Of a stretch of DNA of 64,000 nucleotides, positions 53,850 to 62,557 are shown in pieces (the first letter of the stretch is position 1; each line of letters begins with the position of its first letter). Location: the NCBI RefSeq assembly GCF_000746095.1, contig NZ_JQKP01000001.1:124001-188000 (forward strand). Direction: 5' to 3'. The notes under the pieces are model-generated. The model had not been told where the DNA came from. It was given only the letters and a program-made list of their open reading frames with translations, and ran no database searches. The stretch is from Ferriphaselus sp. R-1 (GTDB lineage Bacteria; Pseudomonadota; Gammaproteobacteria; Burkholderiales; Gallionellaceae). The translations under genes were made by a program, and so were the position numbers.

Positions 53850-53972
53850 GACGTAAGACGTAAGACGTAAGTTATGGGTCTGAGCCTCTCCTCTTGTGGG
53901 AGGGGGCGGGGAGAGGGGTCCCAAAAAAAGCCGCGCAGCGCCAAAACCTACTACCAACTTACGTCTTACGAC
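53850..53972. repeat. Second GACGTAA locus with family-B hairpin inside
   Basis: Three GACGTAA copies (53850-53870) are followed by GTTATGGGT, a family-B hairpin (53883-53921), and inverted TTACGTC units (53959-53972) ahead of ACTAACAACT. The flanks match those of the 14-copy array at 23391-23488 (GTTTATAGGGT before, CTTACGTCTT-N-ACTAAC after). Confidence 0.85.
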
Positions 53973-53995
53973 TAACAACTGAATTAAGGAATCCC

Positions 53996-54727
53996 ATGAA
54001 CCCTAAATCCATCCTTCTCCCCCTCGCACTCTGGAGCGCTTCGACCTTCGCCGCCCCCGACCCGCAAGCCCTGCTCGAACACGCCGACCGCGCACGCGGC
54101 GGCGGTTTGCCGGGCATCGTGTGGGAGATCGCGCTGCAATCGCGCGAGGGCGACAAGGTGGACGAGCCGCAGCGCTTGCGGGTCAAGGCCACCGACGCTG
54201 CCAGCGTGGCCGAGACGCTGGAACCGGCGCGTTCGCGTGGAGCCAAGCTGTTGCAGGTCGGTCATAACATGTGGCTGACCAAGCAGGGATTATCCAAACC
54301 CATTCCCATCTCGCCGCGTCAGCGCATGAGCGGGCAAGCCGCCAACGGCGACATTGCCGCCACCGATTACGCGGGTGACTACGCGGCGACGCTGTCCGGC
54401 GAGGAGGGCGTGGCAGGCGAAGCCTGTTTTGTGCTGGAACTGCAAGCCCGACACAAGCGCGCCACCTACGACCGCATCCGCTACTGGGTGTCGACCAAAC
54501 GCGAGGTCGGGGTGAAAGCCGAGTTCTACTCGGTCAGCGGCAAGCTGCTCAAGACTGCGCTGTTCGACTACGGCAACCTCATCCAGCACGACGGACGGCG
54601 CATCCCCTTCGTCAGCCGGATGAGCATCCGCGACGCGCTCACCCCCGCCGAGACGGTGATGGACTTCAGTGCGGTGAAGGTGCAGAAGGTCGCCCCGGCG
54701 GAGTTTGACTTGGGGCAGATGCAATGA
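53996..54727 (+). CDS. LolA-like outer-membrane lipoprotein-sorting protein
   Basis: The 243-residue secreted protein has a signal peptide (SILLPLALWSASTFAAP), then helix ALLEHADRARGGGLPGIVW and many beta-strands (LLQVGHNMWLTKQGLSKPIPIS; AEFYSVSGKLLKTALFDYGNLIQHDGRRIPFVSRM). The fold is of the LolA/LolB type found beside lipid or lipoprotein transporters. It is probably the periplasmic carrier for the ABC pair. Its stop overlaps the next gene's ATG. Confidence 0.85.
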   Translation: MNPKSILLPLALWSASTFAAPDPQALLEHADRARGGGLPGIVWEIALQSREGDKVDEPQRLRVKATDAASVAETLEPARSRGAKLLQVGHNMWLTKQGLSKPIPISPRQRMSGQAANGDIAATDYAGDYAATLSGEEGVAGEACFVLELQARHKRATYDRIRYWVSTKREVGVKAEFYSVSGKLLKTALFDYGNLIQHDGRRIPFVSRMSIRDALTPAETVMDFSAVKVQKVAPAEFDLGQMQ

Positions 54728-56142
54728 GCATCGCCGTCATTCCCGCGCAGGCGGGAATCCAGTCGAAAAAAGCACTCTCGCGTAGCGAGACAAAGCCTGA
54801 ATTTTGTGCGCTTCGCGGAATTTCTTCTTTGCTGGATGGCCGTCCCTCGAAACTCGCCGACGGCTCGTTTTCCCGCCTGCGCGGGAATGACGGGAGCGTG
54901 GCAATGTCTCGTATCACCCTGCCGGGCTTCGCAAGCTCACCCCAGTCTGCTGCGCGCTCTAACCCTCCCCCTTGCAGGGGGAGGGTTAGGGTGGGGGTAG
55001 AAACCGTCTGGTTATTGTCGGCCTTGATGTCGGTGACCGCCCACGCCGCCGACTGGCGTACTTCCTGGGACGGTGCGCTCTACGGCTACCTGAGCGAGAC
55101 TGCAGTGGACGTGGCGCTGGCACCGCCGGTCAACCAGGTTTTCCAGGTGGCGCAGCACAACCGCACTGCCGAGGCGCGTCTCAACTTCAAGGCGGAGAAC
55201 GAGTCGTTGCGCGTCTCCGCTCGCCCCATCCTGCTGGCGCAAGGTGGCTCGCAGACTGGCCGCGAGGCGTATCTCAGCCAGTGGCAGCTACGTTGGCGCG
55301 CTGCCGAGGACTGGAGCGTGTCCGCCGGACGCGAGTTGCTGAACTGGGGGCCGGTGCAGTTCCGCTCGCCATCCAGCCCTTACTACTTCGACAACGGGCG
55401 CAGCAATCCGCTGCGCGAGCTGTCTGGCATGGACGCGCAAAAGCTGAGCTGGACACCGGATGCGGGCCATGCGCTCACGCTCGCCCACCTGTCCGGCTCC
55501 GGCCACGCCCGCGTCAGCCCCGACCCGTGGCGTGATAGCTGGCTGCTGCGCTGGGAACCGCGCGGCGAAGATTGGGCCGCCGGTTTGGCGCTGGCCCGTG
55601 CGGGCAGCCAGCCCGTTTTCGTCGGCCTGCATGCGCAATACACGCCGGACGATGCTTGGCTGCTGTACGGCGAAGCGGGCAGCGGCGCGCGTTCAGGCGC
55701 GGTGGATGTTCTGGTGGCGAACGCGCTCGGCCAGCCTGCGCCGCGCCACGGCGACTGGCTGCTCGGCGCGTCCTACACCCTGGAGAGCGGCAGCAGCGTC
55801 TATGCCGAGTGGATGCGCAACGGTCACGGCCTGTCTGCTGTCGCCCAGCCTGCCGCTTTCAATGCACTGCCCCAGATGACGGCTTTTACCGCCGCGCCCT
55901 TGCTGGGTCGCGACTACCTGCATCTGGTGTGGCAAAGCAATCTGATGGACGACGGCGGTACTGCCCGGTTGATGGCGACCCACGGCTTCGACGGCACGGA
56001 CACCGAGCTGTCTGCCTACGCCGAGCGGCATCTGAACGGACGCGCTTCCGTGTTCGCGCTGGCAGCGGCGGGGGAGAGTGGCAGTTTTGTCCGCCAGCGC
56101 ACGCGCAGCCTTAGTGCCGGAGTGAGGGTGGCGTTGCCGTGA
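54724..56142 (+). CDS. Outer-membrane beta-barrel-like protein with repeat-derived N-terminus
   Basis: From about residue 95 (VETVWLLSALMSVTAHAADW, a probable signal peptide) the protein looks like an outer-membrane barrel: alternating aromatic strands, WGPVQFRSPSSPYYFDNGRSNP, SWLLRWEPRGEDWAAG, many Gly/Ser turns, and a final strand ending VRVALP. The first 94 or so residues are encoded by palindromic family-A and family-B repeats read through in frame, giving IPAQAGIQS and SNPPPCRGRVRV. ATG 54724 overlaps the previous stop, so repeats seem to have entered the original leader; translation may restart at 54904 or nearer the signal. Confidence 0.75.
   Translation: MSIAVIPAQAGIQSKKALSRSETKPEFCALRGISSLLDGRPSKLADGSFSRLRGNDGSVAMSRITLPGFASSPQSAARSNPPPCRGRVRVGVETVWLLSALMSVTAHAADWRTSWDGALYGYLSETAVDVALAPPVNQVFQVAQHNRTAEARLNFKAENESLRVSARPILLAQGGSQTGREAYLSQWQLRWRAAEDWSVSAGRELLNWGPVQFRSPSSPYYFDNGRSNPLRELSGMDAQKLSWTPDAGHALTLAHLSGSGHARVSPDPWRDSWLLRWEPRGEDWAAGLALARAGSQPVFVGLHAQYTPDDAWLLYGEAGSGARSGAVDVLVANALGQPAPRHGDWLLGASYTLESGSSVYAEWMRNGHGLSAVAQPAAFNALPQMTAFTAAPLLGRDYLHLVWQSNLMDDGGTARLMATHGFDGTDTELSAYAERHLNGRASVFALAAAGESGSFVRQRTRSLSAGVRVALP
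54735..54892. repeat. Family-A palindromic repeat inside the barrel gene leader
   Basis: CGTCATTCCCGCGCAGGCGG at 54735 faces GCGGGAATGACG ending at 54892. A family-B element follows at 54936-54998. Neither introduces a stop in the barrel frame. Confidence 0.85.
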
Positions 56143-56163
56143 GCACCGACGCATAATCCCGCC

Positions 56164-57153
56164 ATGCGCCACTGGATCCTTCCCACCCTCTCCTCCTTGC
56201 TGTTCAACACGGCCATCGCCGGTCTGCTGACGCTGGTGTCGTTCGGCGATTTCTGGGTCAACTTCGTGTTCTCGCAGTGCATCGGGCTGTGCAGCTATTC
56301 CATCAATGCCATCGTCGCCTGCCGCATCGGCGAACGTCGTCGTCGCTGGCTGGTGCTGGCGTTCACCTTTCCCGCCAGTATCTTTTTGGGAGTGACGCTG
56401 GGGGCGTGGCTCAGTGGCGCAGGTGACTGGAACGATCCGCAGGCCTGGGTCGCCATGGTGATCGGACTGTTCTTTGGCGGTATCGGCGGAATCACCTACT
56501 TCATGTCCGAGCGCATCGAGAAGCTGGATGCCGAGGTGAAGCAGCGTCAGTTGCAGCAGAGCGAGACCGAGCGGCGTGCGCTGGAGGCGCAACTGAAGTT
56601 GTTGCAAGCGCAGATCGAGCCGCATTTCCTGTTCAACACGCTGGCCAACGTCGGCAGCCTGATCGACTCCGACCCCGCCGCCGCGCGCCATCTGCTCGAC
56701 AGGCTCAACGACTGGCTGCGCGTGGCGCTGGCCCGTGCGCGCAGCGATCACGCCACGCTGGATGACGAGTTGCAACTGCTGGAGAACTATCTGGAGATAC
56801 TCAAGGTGCGCTTTGGCGACCGGTTGATCTGGCATGTCGAAGCCGATGCCGCCGCGCGCGCCGTGCGTTTCCCGCCCATGTTGCTGCAACCCTTGGTGGA
56901 AAACGCGGTGCGCCACGGCATCGAGCCCAAACTCGGCGGCGGAGAGTTGCGTATTTCCGCCCAGCTCGAATCGGGGCGCTTGCTGATCGCCGTGCAGGAC
57001 GATGGCGCGGGCTTGGGCGAGTCCGCCTCCGGCGGCACCGGCTTGAGCAACGTGCGCGCTCGGCTGGCCGCGCTCTACGGCGAAGCCGGACGGCTGACGC
57101 TGGAAGCCAACGCGGCGGGCGGCGTGACAGCGTGGATGGAGATGCCGGAATGA
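56164..57153 (+). CDS. LytS/AlgZ-type sensor histidine kinase
   Basis: The 329-residue protein has about four membrane segments in the first 110 residues, a short coiled coil, and a His_kinase domain with the phosphorylation H154 in QIEPHFLFNTLANV. The ATPase region has PPMLLQPLVENAVRHG and DDGAGLGE. It lacks a HAMP domain. The LytTR regulator 26 bases downstream is its natural partner. The signal is unknown. Confidence 0.92.
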   Translation: MRHWILPTLSSLLFNTAIAGLLTLVSFGDFWVNFVFSQCIGLCSYSINAIVACRIGERRRRWLVLAFTFPASIFLGVTLGAWLSGAGDWNDPQAWVAMVIGLFFGGIGGITYFMSERIEKLDAEVKQRQLQQSETERRALEAQLKLLQAQIEPHFLFNTLANVGSLIDSDPAAARHLLDRLNDWLRVALARARSDHATLDDELQLLENYLEILKVRFGDRLIWHVEADAAARAVRFPPMLLQPLVENAVRHGIEPKLGGGELRISAQLESGRLLIAVQDDGAGLGESASGGTGLSNVRARLAALYGEAGRLTLEANAAGGVTAWMEMPE

Positions 57154-57178
57154 CAAATTTCACAGGGGCGCTGTCAGA

Positions 57179-57916
57179 ATGAAAGCCCTCATCGCCGACG
57201 ACGAAGCCCATCTGGCCGACGACTTGCGTCGCCGTTTGGCGCGGTTGTGGCCGGAGCTGGCGGTGGTCGCCGTGGCGCATGACGGCTTGGCTGCTGCCGC
57301 CGCGCTGGCGCAACATCAGCCCGATTTCGCTTTTCTCGATATCCGCATGCCGGGCCAGTCCGGGCTGGAGGCGGCGAGGTCCGTGTCCCCCGACTGCCGC
57401 GTGGTGTTCGTCACCGCCTTTGACGACCACGCCGTGGCCGCCTTCGAGCAGGCCGCTGCCGACTATCTGCTCAAGCCGGTATCGGACGAGCGGTTGGCGC
57501 GCTGTGTGGCGCGGCTGAAGCAGTCGGCGCCCGCGCCGCAGGCCTTGCTGGCGCAGTTGCAGACCTTGCTGGTCGCACCGGTGAAACCTGAGCCGCTGCG
57601 CTGGTTGCGCATCCAGGTGGGGCAGACGGTGCGGCTGGTGGCGGTGGAGGAGGTGTGCTATTTCCAGTCCGCCGACAAATACACGGCGGTCTATACCCGC
57701 GATGCGGAACTGCTGCTGCGCACGCCGCTGAAAGAGCTGGTCGCCCAGCTTGATCCACAGCAGTTCTGGCAGGTGCATCGCGGCACGGTGGTGGCCGTGA
57801 GCCAGATCGTCAGTGCGCGCCACGACCTGCTGGGGCGGGTCAGTCTGACCTTGCGTGACCGCACCGAGACGCTATCGGTCAGCCGCAGCTACGCACACTT
57901 GTTCCGGCAGATGTGA
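57179..57916 (+). CDS. LytTR-family response regulator
   Basis: The 245 residues contain a receiver domain with D54 (FAFLDIRMPGQSGLEAA) and a C-terminal LytTR DNA-binding domain: IQVGQTVRLVAVEEVCYFQSADKYTAVYT and FWQVHRGTVVAVSQIVS. It resembles AlgR. It is paired with the LytS-like kinase. Targets are unknown. A family-A single arm follows at 57917-57936. Confidence 0.93.
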   Translation: MKALIADDEAHLADDLRRRLARLWPELAVVAVAHDGLAAAAALAQHQPDFAFLDIRMPGQSGLEAARSVSPDCRVVFVTAFDDHAVAAFEQAAADYLLKPVSDERLARCVARLKQSAPAPQALLAQLQTLLVAPVKPEPLRWLRIQVGQTVRLVAVEEVCYFQSADKYTAVYTRDAELLLRTPLKELVAQLDPQQFWQVHRGTVVAVSQIVSARHDLLGRVSLTLRDRTETLSVSRSYAHLFRQM

Positions 57917-57947
57917 TTCCGGCGCGCGCCGGAATCACCCACGGTGG

Positions 57948-58319
57948 TCATTGCATCGAGTGCAGGCCTATCATGTTGCCCTCGGTGTCCAGCGCAAGGG
58001 CGATGAAGCCGTACTGTCCGATGGAAAATTTGGGGCGCGCGATCTGACCGCCCGCAGCGATCACGCGGCCCGCTTCCGTCGCGCAGTCCTCGCAGGAGAA
58101 ATACACCAGCGTGCTATTGCCGCCGGAGCAGACGCCCTCCATCTTCACCAGTGCGCCTGCCGCACCCCACAGGTCGCGCTCCATCTTGAACGCGCGCATC
58201 TCCAGACCGTTGGCTTCCAGCGTCTCCAGCGTGGTCTGGAACACGGCTTCGTAGAAGCGCTGCGCACGCGCCATGTCTTGCACATAGATCTCGAACCAGC
58301 CTACGGGATTGGGTTTCAT
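57948..58319 (-). CDS. VOC/glyoxalase-fold protein
   Basis: The 123-residue protein follows the vicinal-oxygen-chelate pattern: WFEIYVQDMARAQRFYEAVFQTTLETLE, LVYFSCEDCATEAGRVIAAGGQIARPKFSIGQYGFIALALDTEGNMIGLHS. The ATG at 58319 has an AAGGAG site. Its substrate is unknown. It is not cotranscribed with an obvious partner, though it lies 74 bases downstream of the adenosyltransferase. Confidence 0.87.
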   Translation of the reverse strand: MKPNPVGWFEIYVQDMARAQRFYEAVFQTTLETLEANGLEMRAFKMERDLWGAAGALVKMEGVCSGGNSTLVYFSCEDCATEAGRVIAAGGQIARPKFSIGQYGFIALALDTEGNMIGLHSMQ

Positions 58320-58393
58320 GGCAACTCCTTGCAGTGGGGACGGGGGAGTGATTCTGCCTGAGCTGCGCCGCCAGGCGCAATGGGGTGGGCGGT

Positions 58394-58939
58394 TCAGCGC
58401 TCGCGCTGCCAGCCGGTCTCGGCCTGTCCCGCCGCGCGGTTGAGCGTCCGCGCCAGTACGAACAGCCAGTCGGACAAGCGGTTCAGATACGGTAGCAAGC
58501 CGATGGCGATGAGTTCCTGCTGCGCCAGTGCGGCCAGGTCGCGTTCCGCGCGGCGGGCGGTGGCGCGGGCGACGTGGCACAAGGCCGCCGCGCGCGTGCC
58601 GCCGGGCAGGATGAACTCTTGCAGCGGCGGCAGTGTGGCGTTGTAACGGGCGGCGAGAGCGTCCAGACGAGCAACGGCGGCCGGCGGGAACTGGCCGTGT
58701 TCCGGGTAGGCCAGCGCACCGCCCAGTTCGAACAGCTCGTGCTGGGCGGGTTGCAGGTCGGCGCGGATCGCGTCCGGCAGCGCTTCGGTCAGCAGCAGGC
58801 CGAGCAGGCTGTTGAGCTCGTCCACGCTGCCGATAGCGGCGATGCGGGCGCTGGATTTGCTCACGCGCGAGCCGTCGGCGAGGCCGGTCGTGCCGTCGTC
58901 GCCGGTGCGGGTGACGATGTGGGTCAGCCGGTCTGCCAT
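58394..58939 (-). CDS. PduO-type cob(I)alamin adenosyltransferase
   Basis: Transfers the adenosyl group of ATP to cob(I)alamin. The 181-residue protein starts RLTHIVTRTGDDGTTGLADGSRVSKSS, the ATP-binding loop, and contains RAERDLAA and PYLNRLSDWLFVLARTLNR. The start at 58939 overlaps the stop of the DUF1841 gene. It is the only B12 gene nearby except btuF (about 9 kb away). Confidence 0.93.
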   Translation of the reverse strand: MADRLTHIVTRTGDDGTTGLADGSRVSKSSARIAAIGSVDELNSLLGLLLTEALPDAIRADLQPAQHELFELGGALAYPEHGQFPPAAVARLDALAARYNATLPPLQEFILPGGTRAAALCHVARATARRAERDLAALAQQELIAIGLLPYLNRLSDWLFVLARTLNRAAGQAETGWQRER

Positions 58940-59361
58940 CACTGTTGTCTCAGGCAAGTCAGATAGACCGCCGCGTCCGGCTGGCCACCGTTGCGCTGAG
59001 CTTGCCAGATCATCTCGCCCAGACAGTCCATCATGGCGTGCTGGGCTTCGTGCTCGGACTCGTATTTCTGCGTCAGTCGGGCGAACTGTTCGCGCACGCC
59101 GTGCGGCTGTCCGATGGAGATCTGCTCCTCGATGGTCAGGTGCATCATCAGGTGCAGGAACGGGTTGGTTCCGCCTTGCTCGGGCTGGTAGTCCTGATCT
59201 AGAAAACGCTCGGGGTCGCCCAGCAGGTCATGATATTCGGGATGTTTCTCGATGAGTTGGGCGGTCAGGTCTTCCAGCGGTGTGAGCAACTCACTGGCAC
59301 GCCGCTTACGCCAGGTCTCGAACAGAAACTGTCGTGCTTGGTCGCGGGTGGGGTTGAACAT
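58939..59361 (-). CDS. DUF1841 family protein
   Basis: The 140-residue protein matches DUF1841: FNPTRDQARQFLFETWRKRRASELLTPLEDLTAQLIEKHPEYH, PFLHLMMHLTIEEQISIGQPHGVREQFARL, MMDCLGEMIWQAQRNG. It is all helical, with an HLMMHL segment that may bind metal. Function is unknown. It lies between nth and the adenosyltransferase with overlapping ends. Confidence 0.9.
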   Translation of the reverse strand: MFNPTRDQARQFLFETWRKRRASELLTPLEDLTAQLIEKHPEYHDLLGDPERFLDQDYQPEQGGTNPFLHLMMHLTIEEQISIGQPHGVREQFARLTQKYESEHEAQHAMMDCLGEMIWQAQRNGGQPDAAVYLTCLRQQ

Positions 59362-59993
59362 CAGAGCACCTTTTCCTTGTATTCGCACAGATCGGCGATG
59401 AGGCAGGCTCCGCACTTGGGCTTGCGCGCCACGCATACATAGCGGCCATGCAAAATCAGCCAGTGGTGGGCATCCAGCTTGAATTCGTCGGGGATGACCT
59501 TGAGCAACTTCTGCTCCACCGCCAGCACCGTCTTGCCGGGGGCCAGGCCGATGCGGTTGCTGATGCGGAAGATGTGGGTGTCCACCGCCATGGTGGGCTG
59601 GCCGAAAGCGGTGTTGAGGATCACGTTGGCCGTCTTGCGTCCCACGCCGGGCAAGGCTTCCAGCGCCTCGCGCGTCTGCGGAACTTGCCCGCCGTGCTGT
59701 TCCAGCAAGATGCGGCAGGTCTGGATGATGTGTTTGGATTTGGTCTGGTACAGGCCGATGCGCTGCACGTAGCCGCGCAGCTCGTCTTCGCCCAGATCGA
59801 GGATGGCCTGCGGCGTGTTGGCGACGGGAAACAGTGCGCGCGTGGCCAAGTTGACGCTCTTGTCCGTCGCCTGCGCCGACAACATCACCGCCACCAGCAA
59901 CTCGAACGGCGTCCGGTATTCCAGCTCGGTGGTGGGATGCGGATTGGCCGCGCGCAGCCGGGTGAAGATTTCGCTACGTTTTGCTTGGTTCAC
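59361..59993 (-). CDS. nth: Endonuclease III Nth
   Basis: Base-excision repair glycosylase/AP lyase for oxidised pyrimidines. The 210-residue protein contains the HhH motif with catalytic K (LPGVGRKTANVILN), the catalytic Asp in MAVDTHIFRISNR, and the [4Fe-4S] ligands C-X6-C-X2-C-X5-C at the C-terminus (CVARKPKCGACLIADLC). In E. coli it follows rsxE directly; here a toxin-antitoxin pair and a small gene intervene. Confidence 0.96.
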   Translation of the reverse strand: MNQAKRSEIFTRLRAANPHPTTELEYRTPFELLVAVMLSAQATDKSVNLATRALFPVANTPQAILDLGEDELRGYVQRIGLYQTKSKHIIQTCRILLEQHGGQVPQTREALEALPGVGRKTANVILNTAFGQPTMAVDTHIFRISNRIGLAPGKTVLAVEQKLLKVIPDEFKLDAHHWLILHGRYVCVARKPKCGACLIADLCEYKEKVL

Positions 59994-60466
59994 GAGGTGC
60001 CTTCGTGCAGACCAAACTTTCTAGAGCAATAGTTGCGAGCATGGTCGTGCCATTCGAGAAGAGCAGGAATGCAGCTCACCATGGCTTTGATGATCTCGCC
60101 CAATGCCTCTGGATCGTCTTCATATTCATGATTGATCTGATTCCGAATCTCGCGGATTTCTCTCCACTCGGTTTCGCTGGCGATGATGCCGATTTTCTCT
60201 GCGTAGGCCAGTACGTCAGAGAAGCCACAGAACTCGACTTCCTCTTCGCGTGCGATGGAGGCCAGCAATTTGCCCAAGTGCTCCTGAAACTCGGAAACAC
60301 GCATCCTGAAAGCGGCAAGATCGTTTGAGTCGTCCAGAGAAAAACTGGATAGCGACTTGTCTGCAAGGCCACGAGTGGTGACTTTTCCGGTGGCGTGCGT
60401 CAGGTAGGTGCGGAGTTTCCCCAGATGAACTAAACGGGAAGCGATCAGTTGCAGATGGGCTTTCAT
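59990..60466 (-). CDS. hepT: HepT-like HEPN ribonuclease toxin
   Basis: The 158-residue helical protein has the HEPN catalytic motif R108-N-X3-H113 (REIRNQINHEY). It overlaps MntA by 4 bases at its start and nth by 4 at its end. In MntA/HepT modules the nucleotidyltransferase AMPylates HepT near this motif to silence it. This Y115, two residues after H113, could be the modified tyrosine. Confidence 0.85.
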   Translation of the reverse strand: MKAHLQLIASRLVHLGKLRTYLTHATGKVTTRGLADKSLSSFSLDDSNDLAAFRMRVSEFQEHLGKLLASIAREEEVEFCGFSDVLAYAEKIGIIASETEWREIREIRNQINHEYEDDPEALGEIIKAMVSCIPALLEWHDHARNYCSRKFGLHEGTS

Positions 60467-60756
60467 GCCAGCTTCACGCCTTGCTCACGAGCGATCTGAT
60501 AAATGGGGCGCTCTTTGCGGTGGTTGTTGACGATCAGATCAACCGAGCGGCCAAAGATACTTTCCAGTGCGATTTTGGCGCGCACAGTTTCGCGTAGCAA
60601 AATGCCGGGCAAAGGGGTTTCTGTGTACAAGTCAACGTCTCCGCCACGCTTGCTATCGTCCACGCGCGAACCAAATAGCCACACGGCAGCCTCTCCGCCC
60701 AAGTGGGTGCGGATCGCCGAAATGGCTTGTTCAGCTTGTGCGGGTGTGATGCGCAT
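60463..60756 (-). CDS. mntA: MntA-like minimal nucleotidyltransferase antitoxin
   Basis: The 97-residue protein has the polymerase-beta-type motif G29-S30 (WLFGSRVDDSKRGGDVDLY) with catalytic D40 and D42. The remainder lacks other domains, the MNT pattern. It precedes HepT with a 4-base overlap, the usual order of this toxin-antitoxin system. Expected to add AMP to HepT. Confidence 0.87.
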   Translation of the reverse strand: MRITPAQAEQAISAIRTHLGGEAAVWLFGSRVDDSKRGGDVDLYTETPLPGILLRETVRAKIALESIFGRSVDLIVNNHRKERPIYQIAREQGVKLA

Positions 60757-60786
60757 GGCGTGATTTCCGAAAATCAGGCGCTTATT

Positions 60787-61212
60787 TTACATGACGTATT
60801 GATTTGACGGGTTGGGTGCGGATTCCAGCAGGGATTTCAGCCACAGCAGATCCTGCTCGACCAGTGCGGCATCCGCCGTGAAATCGGCTTCCGACATGCC
60901 GGGCTGCTGAAACAGGGTGAACAGCAACTCGCTACCCGTGCCATTGGCGATGACGCGCATCGGCACGTGGATTTCACCGCTGGGGGTGCCGACGAAATGG
61001 TCCAGCACGCCCAAGGCGTTGGGTGCGGCAAAGCGGAAAGTCAGTTCACCTTGCGGCGTGGTCAGCAGCCAGTGGTCGCCATCTGGCCGGATGGCCAAGC
61101 ACAAGCCGGGCGCCCAATGCGGCAGATGAGTGGGATCGGCAACGTAGTCATAGACCCGTTGTGGCGAACAGGCGATGGAGATTTGTAGCGTTCTGCTGCG
61201 CAGCACGGTCAA
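60787..61212 (-). CDS. SRPBCC-family protein
   Basis: The 141-residue protein has the START-like/SRPBCC pattern: [37 protein letters not shown] (in pieces), then [43 protein letters not shown]. It is probably a ligand-binding or polyketide cyclase-like fold, ligand unknown. The start overlaps the stop of rnfE, so it is translationally coupled to the rnf series. Confidence 0.85.
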   Translation of the reverse strand: MTVLRSRTLQISIACSPQRVYDYVADPTHLPHWAPGLCLAIRPDGDHWLLTTPQGELTFRFAAPNALGVLDHFVGTPSGEIHVPMRVIANGTGSELLFTLFQQPGMSEADFTADAALVEQDLLWLKSLLESAPNPSNQYVM

Positions 61213-61910
61213 TGGGCAGTAGGCGAGCAGCCGCCTTCCACCGGGGCGACTGTGGCGTCGGCACCTTGGGCTTTGCGGGCGGTGCGCAGGCTGTGCCAGT
61301 TCTTGGCGGCGATCAAAAAGGCCAGGCCGATGAAAGCGCCGGGCGGCAGGATGGCGACCAGGAAGCCTTTGTAATCGGGGATGACGTGCAGCACCCAGCC
61401 ATGCGCCCAGTCGCCGAGTGCTAGGTCGATACCGGAGAACAGCGTACCCTTACCGATGACCTCGCGCAGCGCACCCAGTACGCCGAGCACCAGCGTCAGG
61501 CCCAGTCCCATGGCGAAGCCGTCCAGCGCGGCATGGCCGACCGGGTTCTTGGCGGCGAAGGCTTCGACGCGCGCCAGCACGATGCAGTTGGTGACGATCA
61601 GCGGGATGAAGATGCCCAGCACCACGTACAGGCCGTACATATAGGCGTTCATCAGATACTGCACCACGGTCACCAGCACGGCCACGATGAGGATGTACAC
61701 CGGGATGCGGATCTCGTTGGGGATGTAGTTACGGATGGGAGACACCGCCGCGCCGGACAGGGTCATCACCAGCGCCGTGGCCAGCCCGAGGCTGACACCG
61801 TTGACCAGGGTACTGCTCACTGCCAGCAGCGGACACAGGCCGAGCAGTTGCACCAGGCCGGTGTTCTGTTTCCAGATGCCGTTATAGAGGATGTCCTTGT
61901 ATGCGCTCAT
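61209..61910 (-). CDS. rnfE: Rnf/Rsx electron-transport subunit E
   Basis: Inner-membrane subunit of the ion-translocating ferredoxin:NAD oxidoreductase. The 233-residue protein has six or so membrane helices and the RnfE motif [31 protein letters not shown] (in pieces), with [12 protein letters not shown] and a Cys-containing C-terminus. The ATG at 61910 fits the family; it overlaps rnfG's stop by 4 bases. A His/Gly/Cys tail (GGCSPTAH) is unusual. Confidence 0.94.
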   Translation of the reverse strand: MSAYKDILYNGIWKQNTGLVQLLGLCPLLAVSSTLVNGVSLGLATALVMTLSGAAVSPIRNYIPNEIRIPVYILIVAVLVTVVQYLMNAYMYGLYVVLGIFIPLIVTNCIVLARVEAFAAKNPVGHAALDGFAMGLGLTLVLGVLGALREVIGKGTLFSGIDLALGDWAHGWVLHVIPDYKGFLVAILPPGAFIGLAFLIAAKNWHSLRTARKAQGADATVAPVEGGCSPTAH

Positions 61911-62557
61911 GATTTCTTCTCCCCGGCAGGCGCGGCAACAGTGAACAGCGTATCTCTGTGGGCCTCGAAATAGTTCAGCGCCTTGTGCGTGGCCTTGATC
62001 ACCGCGCGCGGCGTGATGGTCGCGCCCGCCATGTAGTCGAACTGGCCGCCATCCTTTTTCACCTTCCACTCCGGTTCGGGCCGGTTGGCATGCGACTTGC
62101 CGTCGAAATTCTTGATCCACGCACTCTTGGCCAACTCGATGTAGTCGCCCAAGCCGGGAGTCTCATGGTGGTTGACCACGCGCACGCCGGTCACTTCACC
62201 GTTGGCCCGTATGGCCAGGATGATGGATATCTTGCCGCTGTATCCGTCCGGTGCGATCGCTTCCAGTACCACGGCGGACGGTTCGCCATGCAGGCGGGCG
62301 CGGTGGACGACGGTCGTACCCGACGTGCCCAGCAAGGGATCGGCAGCAATCTCCTGCGTGTCCTGGATGATGTCGTTGTCGTATAACTCGGCGGGCAGGA
62401 GTTGCGCGATGAGCTTGAGCTTCTCGCCTTCCTCGGTCTGCTTGATGGTCTCTTCGGTCAGCAGGTGAGTGGAGGCCAGCACAAAGGTGCCGATCACCGA
62501 GAAGAACAGCAGGTTCACCGCCGTGCGGAAGGAGGCGCGGGCCAGCGTGTTCCTCAT
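61907..62557 (-). CDS. rnfG: Rnf/Rsx electron-transport subunit G
   Basis: Membrane-anchored flavoprotein of 216 residues with covalent FMN. The N-terminal helix is [17 protein letters not shown]. The FMN-attachment motif is [10 protein letters not shown] (Thr of the S/A-G-A-T family motif). [34 protein letters not shown] is typical. Its start overlaps rnfD's stop by 4 bases. Confidence 0.95.
   Translation of the reverse strand: MRNTLARASFRTAVNLLFFSVIGTFVLASTHLLTEETIKQTEEGEKLKLIAQLLPAELYDNDIIQDTQEIAADPLLGTSGTTVVHRARLHGEPSAVVLEAIAPDGYSGKISIILAIRANGEVTGVRVVNHHETPGLGDYIELAKSAWIKNFDGKSHANRPEPEWKVKKDGGQFDYMAGATITPRAVIKATHKALNYFEAHRDTLFTVAAPAGEKKS

Noticed and set aside
52302-53978. 558-codon minus-strand frame opposite the ABC permease
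   Set aside because: Antisense shadow that also reads through repeats; no domain seen.
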